Shown: positions 1 through 9,407, numbered from the stretch's first letter. The stretch is DNA of 64,000 nucleotides from an uncultured Pseudomonadales bacterium (GCA_943787425.1 CALSMJ010000001.1:1167271-1231270), one strand, 5' to 3'. Numbers and translations: made by a program. Notes: a model not told the origin generated them from the sequence alone.

Positions 1-82
1 CTCGAATCCCGGCCTCGATCCGGTCAAAATTGCCGGCAAAATCACCCGGCGTCGTGTTGATTTGAGCAAGGCAAACGCGCAT
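1..82 (-). CDS. nadE: Glutamine-dependent NAD+ synthetase, N-terminal fragment (cut by window edge)
   Basis: Only the first 27 codons are inside the window, read on the minus strand from an ATG at 80-82. The peptide starts MRVCLAQINTTPGDFAGN, which fits the first beta-strand and the NPTVGD-like stretch of the N-terminal nitrilase (glutaminase) domain of glutamine-hydrolysing NAD+ synthetases. That enzyme makes NAD+ from deamido-NAD+, ATP and glutamine in the cytosol. It starts 34 bases after the ctaA stop on the same strand, so the two may be cotranscribed. Other carbon-nitrogen hydrolases start in a similar way, and the synthetase domain is outside the window, so the exact family member is inferred. 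Confidence 0.6.
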   Translation of the reverse strand, partial: MRVCLAQINTTPGDFAGNFDRIEAGIR

Positions 83-116
83 CCGATTTTTGACTCCTTG
101 ATTTGAGCGCCCTGCT

Positions 117-1148
117 TTAAAAAGCGGCTCGGGGCCGGCGCACAAGAAAGTTCAGGTAGGTCAATCCTAACACCACAAAACAAGCAAAAACCTGATGCGT
201 TAGAGCCCAAGATAACGGCACCACCGTAATCAAAGTAATGATGCCAAGGAGAAATTGAACGAAAACGAGTCCCACGCACAAGCCTGCGGCGAGGCGCACC
301 CGCGCCCCCGCGTCTTGGCTCAGGGCCGCTCCCAGCGTCACGGCAGCCGCCACCAACACGGCAAAGCCCAACCAGCGGTGTATGAACTGAATCATGGCGC
401 CGTTTTCGAACCCATTCAGCCAAAAAGGTACGAGCGTCAGCGCCGCATCAGCTATCCACACATCCCCCATTTTGGGGTAGGTGTTAAACCCCAAGCCAGC
501 TTTGAGACCGGCGGTGAATCCCCCATAAATGAGTTGGGCCACCAAAAGTAAGGTAAAAATCTGCACGATGCGCCGCAATCCAGTCGGCACCGCGGCCCTC
601 TCCTGGGTCGACATTGACAAGACCAAATCAAAAACATAAGCCAAGATGAACAGCGCCAAACACAGGTGCGCTGCCAGCCGAAAATGGCTAACGCTTGGCC
701 GATCCACCAGGCCACTCTTTACCATGAACCAGCCGAGCAGCCCTTGCGAGCCGCCGAGTGCCAGCGCAATTAAAAATCGCGACCTTTGCCGCCGCTGAAT
801 CCGCCCAACAAACCAAAAATACAAGAACGGCACCACAAAAATAAGGCCAATGGCACGCCCTAAAACGCGATGACCATATTCCCAATAAAAAATGGCCTTG
901 AACGCATCAAGACTCATGCCTTTGTTTAATTTTTGGTATTCCGGGTACTGCTTATACTGCGCAAATTCCGCCTCCCAAGCCTGCGCATTCAGTGGCGGCA
1001 GGATCCCAGTAATCGGCTTCCAATCGACCATCGACAAACCGCTGTGCGTCAGGCGGGTCGCGCCGCCGACACCGACCATTAAAATGATACTGACACAAAC
1101 CAGCAACAACCAGATTTGTACACTATTAAGTCCTTTGAGCACCGACAT
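117..1148 (-). CDS. ctaA: Heme A synthase, COX15/CtaA family
   Basis: Integral membrane protein of 343 aa that would oxidise heme O to heme A for aa3-type cytochrome oxidases. The N-terminus has the family pattern: a first membrane helix followed by VGGATRLTHSGLSM and a W-P-G-LPP loop, then EYGHRVLGR containing a heme-ligand histidine. Later helices contain SHFRLAAHL, FIHRWLGF and LTHQVFA, the other conserved histidines. Hydrophobic segments fit about eight helices. The ATG is preceded by AGGAG on the minus strand (about 1151-1160). No other cytochrome oxidase assembly gene lies beside it here; the next gene on the strand is nadE. Confidence 0.93.
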   Translation of the reverse strand: MSVLKGLNSVQIWLLLVCVSIILMVGVGGATRLTHSGLSMVDWKPITGILPPLNAQAWEAEFAQYKQYPEYQKLNKGMSLDAFKAIFYWEYGHRVLGRAIGLIFVVPFLYFWFVGRIQRRQRSRFLIALALGGSQGLLGWFMVKSGLVDRPSVSHFRLAAHLCLALFILAYVFDLVLSMSTQERAAVPTGLRRIVQIFTLLLVAQLIYGGFTAGLKAGLGFNTYPKMGDVWIADAALTLVPFWLNGFENGAMIQFIHRWLGFAVLVAAAVTLGAALSQDAGARVRLAAGLCVGLVFVQFLLGIITLITVVPLSWALTHQVFACFVVLGLTYLNFLVRRPRAAF

Positions 1149-1325
1149 CTCGTTCTCCTAGCGCTTCACTACCTTGCTGACCCGCGATCCCCGACGGTTT
1201 TGGGGCACATCTCGCTAATACTGTCATCACCGCGAGAATTAATCCCTCTTACGTAAAACGTCCACGAAACGTGTCTTTTGAACGCAATAAAGCGCCCCAA
1301 CGAATGTAAGATTATAGCACTGGTC

Positions 1326-1331
1326 TATAAT
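1326..1331 (+). promoter_or_regulatory. Candidate sigma-70 -10 box for the acyl-CoA dehydrogenase
   Basis: A perfect TATAAT lies in the 264-base divergent gap between ctaA and the acyl-CoA dehydrogenase, about 80 bases before the chosen start. No good TTGACA-like -35 is seen at the expected spacing. The call rests on the -10 match and its position. Confidence 0.35.
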
Positions 1332-1412
1332 GCCCAGAATGACTGGACAATTTACCGCGACGGGGGAGAATTGAGCCTTCGACATCACGGCCTCCAATAC
1401 AGGAACCCAACC

Positions 1413-2600
1413 ATGACGGACCTAACTACTTTTCGAACCGAAACCAGAGCATGGCTGGAAGAAAATTGTCCCCAGGAAATGCGGAATTTGTCCTTCCACT
1501 GGGAAGACGCGCACCTAATCTACAGCACCGAGGCAGCTGAAGTCTGGCGCAAGCGGATGGCGGACAAGGGCTGGATTGCCCCGATGTGGCCGAGCGCCTA
1601 TGGTGGCGGCGGACTCAGCAGAGAAGAAGCCATCGTCTTGTCTCAAGAAATGGGGCGCATCAAAGCAACCGCTGCATCCAGCGGCATGGGCCTCACCATG
1701 ATCGGCCCGACCCTGTTAGAGTTTGGCACCGAAGATCAAAAGCTTAGACATCTTCCGAGCATCACCGATGGCAGCATTCGATGGTGTCAGGGTTACAGCG
1801 AGCCCGGCGCCGGCTCAGACTTGGCGGCGCTGCAGACGCGAGCTGAGATCGAAGGCGATCACTTTATAATCAATGGCCAAAAAGTTTGGACCTCAGGCGC
1901 GCAGCATGCAGACTGGATGTTTGCGCTGGTTCGCACAGATCCGAGCGCGGCTAAACACGAGGGCATCAGCTTCGTCCTGCTCGATATGCACCAGGCCGGG
2001 GTGACGGTGAAGCCAATTGGATTAATCTCCGGCTCATCACCGTTTTGTGAAACCTTTTTGGATAATGCTACGGCACATCGTGCGGATCTCGTCGGCGAAC
2101 TCAACAAGGGCTGGACCATTGGTAAACGGCTGCTGCAGTTTGAGCGCTCCGGAATCGGTGGCTTATCAGGGGCAGCGAACAAGAAAAAAGCGGTTAAAAC
2201 CAATCCGCTTGTCGACATTGCGAAACGTTATGTTGGGGATCATGACGGCAAAATTAGCGATTCTGAATACCGGGAAAAAGTGCTCAAACACAGCATGACC
2301 GAACGGGCCTTCCAACTGACCACTTCACGGGTCGTTCAAGAGAATCAGAGTGGTCAAACCCCGGGCGCCACCACCTCGATTTTTAAACTGGTTGGATCAA
2401 CCCTCGCACGCGATGGCGCCGCCTTAAAATCTGAACTGATGGGGGCGCAAGGACTGGGCTGGGAAGGCGAAGGCTTTGAAGCCAAGGAAATCGAGACGAC
2501 GCGGGGCTGGCTTAACTCACGCGCCGTCACCATTTACGGCGGGACCAATGAGGTTCAAATGAACATCATCGGTAAACGCGTGCTTGGATTACCCGACTAA
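1413..2600 (+). CDS. Acyl-CoA dehydrogenase
   Basis: FAD-dependent acyl-CoA dehydrogenase of 395 aa, cytosolic, catalysing alpha,beta-desaturation of an acyl-CoA with electrons passing to ETF. The start is the ATG at 1413 (MTDLTTFRTETRAWLEENCP), which begins on the usual first helix and has AGGAA eight bases upstream; the frame is open 45 codons further up but that extension has no family character. Visible motifs are WCQGYSEPGAGSDLA (FAD/substrate loop), VWTSGAQHADW, and a C-terminal TIYGGTNEVQ. A roughly 30-residue charged insertion (NKKKAVKTNPLVDIAKRY) lies after the FERSG helix, as in large-subunit FadE-like enzymes. The substrate cannot be read from sequence. It stands alone, followed by an MFS gene. 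Confidence 0.9.
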   Translation: MTDLTTFRTETRAWLEENCPQEMRNLSFHWEDAHLIYSTEAAEVWRKRMADKGWIAPMWPSAYGGGGLSREEAIVLSQEMGRIKATAASSGMGLTMIGPTLLEFGTEDQKLRHLPSITDGSIRWCQGYSEPGAGSDLAALQTRAEIEGDHFIINGQKVWTSGAQHADWMFALVRTDPSAAKHEGISFVLLDMHQAGVTVKPIGLISGSSPFCETFLDNATAHRADLVGELNKGWTIGKRLLQFERSGIGGLSGAANKKKAVKTNPLVDIAKRYVGDHDGKISDSEYREKVLKHSMTERAFQLTTSRVVQENQSGQTPGATTSIFKLVGSTLARDGAALKSELMGAQGLGWEGEGFEAKEIETTRGWLNSRAVTIYGGTNEVQMNIIGKRVLGLPD

Positions 2601-2730
2601 GCGGCCTGATCCGTCTGGCTAGCCGCGCAGATTATGTCCGAGCAGGCACTCGGGTTGCGCCGCTTTATCGCCCGCCCGGGCCCGAAATACCCCGAGACGC
2701 GACCGCGATGAATGACCGGAACACCAAGCC

Positions 2731-4023
2731 TTGAACGACGTAACCACCCTGCCGCAGACCGAGCCTGACAAACGTCTATTTGCCGCCCTTGGCGTGCGCG
2801 ACTACCTCTATCTTTGGCTCGGAATGCTGGGCTCAGCCTTTGCGATGAATATGCAGCAGGTGGCCCAAGGCTGGCTGGTCTACGAGATGACCGCCTCTGC
2901 CATCCAATTAACCTGGGTCACGCTGGCCTTTATGTTGCCACAGGTCATCTTCGCGCTCGTTGGTGGCGTGCTGGCAGACCGCGTTCGAAAAAAACCGCTG
3001 ATTGGTTGGTCCCCGATGATCAACGGAGTTGCGACGCTGTACTTAACCATCATTATTTTCTCCGGTGAGGTCACTTTTTGGCATTTTGTCGCAATCGGTT
3101 TTCTCAACGGCACAATCATGGCGCTCTCTATCCCAGCCCGCACGGCTTTAATTCCTGAAATTGTCGGCGAGCAGCGCATCTTCAACGCCATGGCGTTTAA
3201 TACCGCGGCCTGGAATCTTTCGAGAATTTTGGGGCCGGCGCTGGCTGGATTTATGATTGCTCAACTGGCCGATGGCGATACCACCTCGACCTACGGCGTT
3301 GGCTGGGTCTATGTCGTAATTTCGATTTTGTATTTTTTTTCTGGCGCTTCGGTTTTACTGATAAAGCATGCCGGCAACCCAACCGATGCTGTGCGTAAAA
3401 GCCCCTTTCAAGACACCCTTGAGGGACTCCGCTATGTCGTAGGTTCACCGATTGTCGGCGGCTTAATCCTACTGTCGATTCTACCTTTCCTATTTGGCCT
3501 CAGTATCAACACCCTGCTACCTGCTTTCAATACGGACGTTTTATTGGCAGGCCCAGACTCGCTAGGTTTGCTCATGACCGGCATGGGTATTGGCGCAATT
3601 ATGGGCTCCTTGCTACTGGCCAAGCTCAGCGGGCTTCGCCACAAGGGCTATTGGCTCATCCTCACGAACGTACTTTGGGGCGTCTCGGTCGCCTGCTTTG
3701 GGGCCTCAAGCACCTTCACCACCGCATTCCTGATCATTTGCTGTATGGGATTCGTTTCTGCGATCAATATGTCGATGAACCGCAGCCTGGTTCAGCTTCA
3801 AGTCGCTCAGCCAATGCGCGGTCGGGTGATGAGTATTGATCTGATGTCACACGGGTTAATGCCAATCGGCATCCTTCCGATCGGCTACATCGCAGAGCAT
3901 TATGGTGTTCAAGCAGGACTGGTAACCAGCGGCTGTATTCTTGCGCTGACAACGCTTATTGTAGCCCTTAAACTGAAAGCTGTTTGGGCGATCGACACAG
4001 GCTATCGTCGACTCGAGTCGTGA
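2731..4023 (+). CDS. MFS exporter, EntS/DHA3-like
   Basis: Twelve-helix major facilitator protein, 430 aa. The segment FALVGGVLADRVRKKPL is the loop 2-3 MFS signature, and GWLVYEMTASAIQLTWV with ARTALIPEIVGEQRIFNAMAFNTAAWNLSRILGPALAG matches the MFS_3/enterobactin-exporter (EntS) branch in short blocks. The probable role is proton-driven export of a small molecule at the inner membrane; the substrate is unknown. The start is a TTG, because an in-frame stop at 2713-2715 rules out anything earlier and the next ATG is inside helix 1. Two out-of-frame ATGs at 2708 and 2712 do not lead into this frame. No siderophore genes are nearby. Confidence 0.85.
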   Translation: MNDVTTLPQTEPDKRLFAALGVRDYLYLWLGMLGSAFAMNMQQVAQGWLVYEMTASAIQLTWVTLAFMLPQVIFALVGGVLADRVRKKPLIGWSPMINGVATLYLTIIIFSGEVTFWHFVAIGFLNGTIMALSIPARTALIPEIVGEQRIFNAMAFNTAAWNLSRILGPALAGFMIAQLADGDTTSTYGVGWVYVVISILYFFSGASVLLIKHAGNPTDAVRKSPFQDTLEGLRYVVGSPIVGGLILLSILPFLFGLSINTLLPAFNTDVLLAGPDSLGLLMTGMGIGAIMGSLLLAKLSGLRHKGYWLILTNVLWGVSVACFGASSTFTTAFLIICCMGFVSAINMSMNRSLVQLQVAQPMRGRVMSIDLMSHGLMPIGILPIGYIAEHYGVQAGLVTSGCILALTTLIVALKLKAVWAIDTGYRRLES

Positions 4024-4104
4024 GACTGAAGACGCACTGATTACCATTTTTTTAGATTTACTGGCACACTCGACCTTCAAAGCTTCACCATGGATTGAGC
4101 CACC

Positions 4105-4623
4105 TTGCAGCCGATCTTCACTTATTTTTGGCAACTTTGCCTGCTGAAACGCCATCCCTCTGAACTCCCGAATCAGCACTCGGTCCTTCTGGTGGTCACC
4201 GGCGTCTATCTCGCCATCATCACCATAGCTGGCTTGCTGAGTTACCCAAATCGGGGGCTGCTTACTACCTTTGCGATGATCATGGTTGGGCTCGCGATCC
4301 AGGTGGTTTTCATTTTCATGTTGATGTGGTTCAAAGGGGTCGCCGCACGACTACCGAGCGTGATTGGAAACCTCTTGGGCGCCAGCACGCTGCTCACCTG
4401 TATTTTGTTACCCATTAATCTCACGCTACTCTCGGCTGAACCAGGCGTTCTGAGGACCCTAGCTGATAGCTTAACTTGGGTTTGGCTCGGTTGGTGGCTC
4501 ACCGTCTGCGGTTATGTCTTATCCAAGTCAGCTCAAATCAGCATCCTGCAAGGCGCCCTGATTGCCTTCATGATCGAACTGCTTGGGGTTCTATCAAGCT
4601 ATTCTTTATTTCCAGGCGCCTGA
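4105..4623 (+). CDS. Small integral membrane protein of unknown function
   Basis: Encodes 172 aa with four to five hydrophobic segments (roughly residues 27-47, 54-76, 87-110, 123-141, 149-168) and short loops. A recognised catalytic or transport motif is absent. The TTG at 4105 follows an in-frame ATG-GAT-TGA, so the start cannot be further upstream. Its stop is two bases before the mpl start, so it is probably translated from the same message as mpl, and a role in the cell envelope is a guess from that position only. The general shape resembles YIP1-type membrane proteins, but this was not established. Confidence 0.7.
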   Translation: MQPIFTYFWQLCLLKRHPSELPNQHSVLLVVTGVYLAIITIAGLLSYPNRGLLTTFAMIMVGLAIQVVFIFMLMWFKGVAARLPSVIGNLLGASTLLTCILLPINLTLLSAEPGVLRTLADSLTWVWLGWWLTVCGYVLSKSAQISILQGALIAFMIELLGVLSSYSLFPGA

Positions 4624-4625
4624 GC

Positions 4626-5996
4626 ATGCACATTCATATCCTCGGCATTTGCGGCACGTTAATGGGCAGTATCGCCCTCCTGGCGAAAGCCCAGGGCCAC
4701 ACCATCACCGGCAGCGACGACGGGGTTTATCCGCCGATGAGCGATCAATTACGTCTCGAGGGAATTGCTTTGCAATCCCCTTACCGTCGCGACAGCATTC
4801 CACAGACAGCTGATTTAGTCGTGTTAGGCAATGCCGGCCTAGGCCGAGGCAATCCCGCCGTCGAGGCGCTGCTATCAACCGGCGCGCCGTTTTGCTCGGG
4901 CGCTGAGTTTTTGGGCCGTTTTATTCTCAAAGACAAGTGGGTCATCGCAGTGTCTGGGACCCATGGTAAAACCACCACTGCCAGCATGATTACCTGGATC
5001 TTGGAATCTGCTGGACTCAATCCGGGCTATCTAATCGGAGGTATCCCGACCAATTTCGAGCGATCCGCACGCCTCACCGAAAGCCCCTTTTTTGTGATTG
5101 AGGCCGATGAATACGACACGTCTTTCTTTGATCGTCAGTCAAAATTTTTGCACTACCATCCAAAAACACTCATCCTCAACAATCTTGAATTTGATCACGC
5201 CGACATCTTCGCTGACCTTGCAGCCATTGAAGATCAGTTTCACCAACTGATTCGGCGGGTTCCGGCGAGCGGACTCATTATTAGCAATGGTCAAGATCAC
5301 AATATCCATGCCCTGCTCAACCGGGGCGTCTGGTCTGAGCAGTTGCGGTTTGACGTGATCCGCGAGCAAACCCCGCAATCGCTCAAAGGCCTTTCAATGC
5401 AACTGCCCTCACAAAACATTGCGTTAAAGGGTGCGCCAGTGGGCACGCTGACGCTGCGGCTTACTGGCGTTCACAACTTGTCGAATGCCCTGGCGGCAAT
5501 CGCAGCGGCTCGGCATGTCGGCGTTCCACCGCAATACAGTATTGACTATCTTGCCGACTTCACGGGCGTAAAACGGCGTATGGAGGTTGTGCACGCCGCT
5601 GCGAAAGCCGTTCTTTACGATGATTTTGCCCATCATCCGACCGCGATCAGTAGCACCTTAGCGGGGCTCCGACAAAAAATTGGGCAAGCACCACTTTACG
5701 CCATACTTGAGCCCCGCTCCCACACCATGCGCCTCGGCACCCATCAGGATCAATTGGCACCAGCTTGCGCCGACGCTGACCAGGTCTTTTGGTTGAAACC
5801 AGACCGCTTGGGGTTCGATCTCGACACAGCCGTCAGCGCGCAGGGGCACACCGTGTTTGACGACCCCCTTGCGCTCGCCCAGGCGGTTGGGCAGCAACTG
5901 AGGCGAGCGAGCAGCACCGCACATGTTGTGATCATGAGCAATGGCGGTATCGATGTTTTGAAAACCGCCCTGCTCGAACAAATTGATCATGCTTGA
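4626..5996 (+). CDS. mpl: UDP-MurNAc:L-Ala-gamma-D-Glu-meso-DAP ligase (Mpl)
   Basis: Murein-recycling ligase, 456 aa, cytosolic: it attaches recovered L-Ala-gamma-D-Glu-meso-DAP tripeptide to UDP-MurNAc using ATP. The start ATG at 4626 gives MHIHILGICGTLMG, the Rossmann-like N-terminal of Mpl; the frame extends upstream but overlaps the preceding gene without homology. Motifs: the Mur ligase P-loop SGTHGKTTT, EADEYDTSFFD (characteristic of Mpl), NNLEFDHADIF, and the central-domain G-V-KRRMEV. The C-terminal domain has LEPRSHTMRLG. Length is normal for Mpl. It overlaps the next gene by eight bases, which suggests translational coupling. Confidence 0.96.
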   Translation: MHIHILGICGTLMGSIALLAKAQGHTITGSDDGVYPPMSDQLRLEGIALQSPYRRDSIPQTADLVVLGNAGLGRGNPAVEALLSTGAPFCSGAEFLGRFILKDKWVIAVSGTHGKTTTASMITWILESAGLNPGYLIGGIPTNFERSARLTESPFFVIEADEYDTSFFDRQSKFLHYHPKTLILNNLEFDHADIFADLAAIEDQFHQLIRRVPASGLIISNGQDHNIHALLNRGVWSEQLRFDVIREQTPQSLKGLSMQLPSQNIALKGAPVGTLTLRLTGVHNLSNALAAIAAARHVGVPPQYSIDYLADFTGVKRRMEVVHAAAKAVLYDDFAHHPTAISSTLAGLRQKIGQAPLYAILEPRSHTMRLGTHQDQLAPACADADQVFWLKPDRLGFDLDTAVSAQGHTVFDDPLALAQAVGQQLRRASSTAHVVIMSNGGIDVLKTALLEQIDHA

Positions 5997-6696
5997 AACC
6001 GACCTCTACGGCCCGTTGAAAGCCTGGTTCGAGGCTCAGGGATTCGAGGTTCGAGGGGAGGTCCTGCATTGTGATCTGGTTGCTCAGAAAGGCGATGACC
6101 TGGTGGTGGTCGAGCTCAAACTCAAGCCGTCTTTAAAGTTGCTCTATCAGGCAACGGATCGTTTGCAGCTCACGGACGAAGTTTATATCGGGCTGCCTGC
6201 GCCAACCAAAAAAGGAAAGGCCTTAAAAGCGTTCCAAAAGCTGTTACAAAACTTGGGCATCGGATTATTGCTCGTTCAGACCTCAAGCATTGGTCATCGT
6301 ATTATTCAAGCACTGCCACCCAGCAAAATCCCGCGCCGCCGATCACGCCGCAAGGCGCTCGCACTCACTCAAGAATTTTCCGGCCGCGGTAAAACCGATA
6401 ATTTAGGCGGGACCGCTTCAAACAAAATCCTAACCGTTTATCGGGAAGATGCCTTGCTCATCGTCGCTTTTATGGAAGACCTTGAGATTGTCGCACCAAA
6501 GGTGCTCGTGAAGTTGGGCTGCGCTACCCGAGCAAGCTCAATCTTAAGAGACAATCATTATGGTTGGTTTGAACGCGTCAAACGGGGCTACTACACGCTC
6601 AGCCCCCACGCGCTAGACGAAGTCGCGGCCGCCTTTCCAGAGGTTCTTAGCCAATGCCGCTTGATCGTTAAAAACGCATCCCTTGCCGTTGAGTAA
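5989..6696 (+). CDS. DUF2161-type PD-(D/E)XK nuclease-like protein
   Basis: Encodes 235 aa. The first 60 residues fit a PD-(D/E)XK nuclease fold: RGE near residue 24, then D29, and E42-L-K44 in VVVELKLKPS, followed by QATDRL, the usual layout of DUF2161 putative phosphodiesterases. The C-terminal half (about 150-225) looks like a winged helix region with AKxL motifs. A basic linker (PRRRSRRKA) separates the parts. The ATG at 5989 is preferred to a TTG at 5983. It overlaps mpl, so it probably rides on the mpl transcript. DNA or RNA cleavage has not been shown for this family to my knowledge; function is inferred from fold motifs only. Confidence 0.7.
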   Translation: MLETDLYGPLKAWFEAQGFEVRGEVLHCDLVAQKGDDLVVVELKLKPSLKLLYQATDRLQLTDEVYIGLPAPTKKGKALKAFQKLLQNLGIGLLLVQTSSIGHRIIQALPPSKIPRRRSRRKALALTQEFSGRGKTDNLGGTASNKILTVYREDALLIVAFMEDLEIVAPKVLVKLGCATRASSILRDNHYGWFERVKRGYYTLSPHALDEVAAAFPEVLSQCRLIVKNASLAVE

Positions 6697-6752
6697 ATCT
6701 TCGGTATTATTTTGAGAAGGCCGATAAATAATAAAAACCAAACAAGCCCCGC

Positions 6753-9407
6753 ATGACCGAATTTTATCTGGATGGACCACCCGTTCATCGCCTTCGCTAC
6801 CTACTAGACTACTGCCAAGCAAAGCGCATTGCGCCCAAGCTACTGACTCGCGGCCTGACCCGTGACGAGGCATTAATCGAACCACTCGCAACCTTGCCTT
6901 GGGCCGACTTTCAGCGCGTGGTTGTTAATTGTCTGCAGATCCTGCCTGAACCCGAATTTCACGACGCCGCAGCGCAATACTGGCGGCGACCGGAAAATAA
7001 CCATTGGCTTGTGCTGGGCCGCTCTATGGCGACCCCATTTGATCTTTTGATCGATCTCATCGGCGACGCTGGGCATCTGTTCCAAGACATGCCGATACAA
7101 GTCACCACGCAGCATCGGAGCCGGTGCACTTTGATTGTCCGGGTTGAGGCTGACTCAGAATTCGTGCCCAATACCGCATTTTCTGAATTACTCATCGCTG
7201 AACTCACAGGCTTCGCTCAGGGCGTCGCACTGAGCGGGTTCCGCATTGACAGCCGGCTTTTAGCTCAGGGCTTCGAGCTCAACTGCCGGGTTGAAACCCC
7301 TGTGCGGGCAAGCTTGAATCGTTGGCTTAAGCGCCTGTGGGCAAGGCCCTTAACCGCCCTGCGCGTTGCCTTGCAGCATCAGCGCCGCGCTGAATCCTTG
7401 CTCCGCAGGAGAGTCGCCGCTGCAGCCCAGACCCAGCGCACACTTGGCGCCGCACTCGCGCAAACCCAAATGAGTCTCGAGCACTTGCTGAGCTTAGTTG
7501 CCTCGGTTCAATTCGAAATTGATGCTGACAATCACTTGCATGCCAAGACGCCTGAGTCAATTAAATCAACGTTAGGGGTCACCTATTTTGATCAACTCAT
7601 GGCACGCTTGACGGACACAAGCCAGGCCGATTGTGAAATCGCGCTGCAAACGGTCCGAGCAGGCGCTCAAGACCAGACCTTCGTGCAGCTAACGCCGTTA
7701 GACAAATCCCTTGGCCGTGAAAAACTGCTCTTCCTTAGCCGCGGATCGGACACGCGCGTTCAGGCCGCTTTAATCCAAGCCAGCGCGCGCGCAGAAACCT
7801 CAGCGTCAAGACCATCGCCCGAACTCAGCGAAGCACTTCAAACGCTGTCAAAGGAGGCGGCCTGCATCACCGACGCTCGCGGTATTATTACCTGGCACAA
7901 CCCCACTTTTCTGCACTTAACGGGTTCGTTAGAAACAAATTGCTTGGGCGCCCACCTTGCCACCTTCGTCCCCAGCACCCTCAGCGACAATCAACTCAGA
8001 ACTTTTTATCAAGATCAGCAAGCCGCTCAGCCACTGAACAGCGTCACGGCCTGGTTTTTGTCAATTGAGGGCGAAAAAACACCCATCCAGGTTTCAGCAA
8101 TCCAGGTTGCCGGTGAGGTCAGCCCTAAAAAGGTTTATCTCTTTGAAGACCAAAGCGCGGTTCAGGCCCACCAACGCGTGATCCATGAAACCCATCAGCA
8201 ACTCGAAACGCTCCGCACACCGGCATTGATTGGTGAAATGACGCGGGGCATTGCCCATGACCTAGGGAACCTATTAACCCTGATTCAGCTTGCGTCAGAT
8301 CAAATCATCAAAACCTCAGCGCGCCCGCTGCCGGCTGCCTATCAACAGCTACAAACGGCCGTCGACGATGCCGGTGCGCTCACTAAAACGCTACTCCAAT
8401 CCGATTTCTCAGGCGGCGCGCACCAAGAACAAAGCGAACTTATCACTTTAATCCAAGAACTCCTGCCGTCCATTGAGGTTGTGCTGGGCCCGGAAATGAC
8501 CTTCGTACTGGAAGTCGACACCGCCCGAACGCCCCTAAACGTCTTGATCAATCGAACAACGTTGAAAAATATCGTGCTCAATTTGGTCATCAATGCCCGC
8601 GATGCAATGCCGACAGAGGGTCAACTGACGTTACGCATTCTGCCGGATCGCCCCTGGGTAAACCCGGCAACCGATGCCGCTGAAGTCGGTCACCTTATCG
8701 AGTTAACGGACAACGGCGCTGGCATACCCAGCGCCCTGCAAGCCCATCTCTTTACACCAGGATTTACCACCAAAGGTCATCGAGGCGGTCACGGAATTGG
8801 GCTCAGCAGCATCCGCCAAATGATCACGCAGCAGGGCGGCAATTTTCAACTTGGACCCGGACCGGCCGGGGGCACGCGTGCAAGGCTTTGGTTGCCCAAG
8901 GCCGAGAAAATCGATTTCCAGACGCGGTTATCAACCGCACGCGGCAGCCTACCCGTTAGACAGCGCACTGCGCTGGTGGTCGACGCCGAAGCACACATCC
9001 GAGAGTTCTTAACCCTGACCCTCACCTCGCTAAACTTCAAGGTCTTCTCAGCAGCCGACGGCCAGGCAGGACTCGACCTTTACCTGAAGCAGTCCGTGTA
9101 CCTTGACCTGATCCTCTCAGAACTCGTTTTGCCGGTACTGTCGGGGCACCGGTTTCTCCAGCAGCTCTACCAAACCAATCCGCGTCAGGCCGTTTTAATC
9201 CTGTCCGCGTTTGTTGAAACAGAGCCTCATCAGCGCTTCCTCTCTGACAAGCCCTGGGTAACCTTAACCAAGCCTTTTTCGCTTGCGCAGGTGAAAGTCG
9301 CGATTCAACAAGCGATTGCAACCTCAACCCGATTAACGCCGGAGGCTGAACGCAACCCCAAAGCCGCGGGCTCAGCCCCAACAAAGACCTATCCAACGGT
9401 TTTTTAG
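6753..9407 (+). CDS. Hybrid sensor histidine kinase with degenerate receiver
   Basis: Large soluble kinase of 884 aa. Residues 1-200 form a helical domain that loosely recalls the N-terminal sensor of OruR-like AraC regulators (weak call). A coiled-coil stretch spans about 205-245, followed by two PAS-like regions (about 245-335 and 360-470). The kinase core has the H box GIAHDLGNLL (H502), the N box NLVINARDAM (N614), G1 box DNGAGI (D653) and GHGIGLSS. A receiver-like domain occupies 738-855. It keeps D744 and K840, but the second acidic-pair residue is A745-E746 and the phospho-acceptor position is Glu790 (ILSELVLP). No transmembrane helix is seen. There is no partner regulator next to it. 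Confidence 0.88.
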   Translation: MTEFYLDGPPVHRLRYLLDYCQAKRIAPKLLTRGLTRDEALIEPLATLPWADFQRVVVNCLQILPEPEFHDAAAQYWRRPENNHWLVLGRSMATPFDLLIDLIGDAGHLFQDMPIQVTTQHRSRCTLIVRVEADSEFVPNTAFSELLIAELTGFAQGVALSGFRIDSRLLAQGFELNCRVETPVRASLNRWLKRLWARPLTALRVALQHQRRAESLLRRRVAAAAQTQRTLGAALAQTQMSLEHLLSLVASVQFEIDADNHLHAKTPESIKSTLGVTYFDQLMARLTDTSQADCEIALQTVRAGAQDQTFVQLTPLDKSLGREKLLFLSRGSDTRVQAALIQASARAETSASRPSPELSEALQTLSKEAACITDARGIITWHNPTFLHLTGSLETNCLGAHLATFVPSTLSDNQLRTFYQDQQAAQPLNSVTAWFLSIEGEKTPIQVSAIQVAGEVSPKKVYLFEDQSAVQAHQRVIHETHQQLETLRTPALIGEMTRGIAHDLGNLLTLIQLASDQIIKTSARPLPAAYQQLQTAVDDAGALTKTLLQSDFSGGAHQEQSELITLIQELLPSIEVVLGPEMTFVLEVDTARTPLNVLINRTTLKNIVLNLVINARDAMPTEGQLTLRILPDRPWVNPATDAAEVGHLIELTDNGAGIPSALQAHLFTPGFTTKGHRGGHGIGLSSIRQMITQQGGNFQLGPGPAGGTRARLWLPKAEKIDFQTRLSTARGSLPVRQRTALVVDAEAHIREFLTLTLTSLNFKVFSAADGQAGLDLYLKQSVYLDLILSELVLPVLSGHRFLQQLYQTNPRQAVLILSAFVETEPHQRFLSDKPWVTLTKPFSLAQVKVAIQQAIATSTRLTPEAERNPKAAGSAPTKTYPTVF

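Noticed and set aside
1278-1412. N-terminal extension of the acyl-CoA dehydrogenase reading frame
   Set aside because: It covers the promoter-like TATAAT and has no family similarity; ATG 1413 has a ribosome site and starts at the conserved helix.
2634-2711. Short frame of about 25 codons between the dehydrogenase and MFS genes
   Set aside because: No ribosome site, no recognisable features and too short to support.
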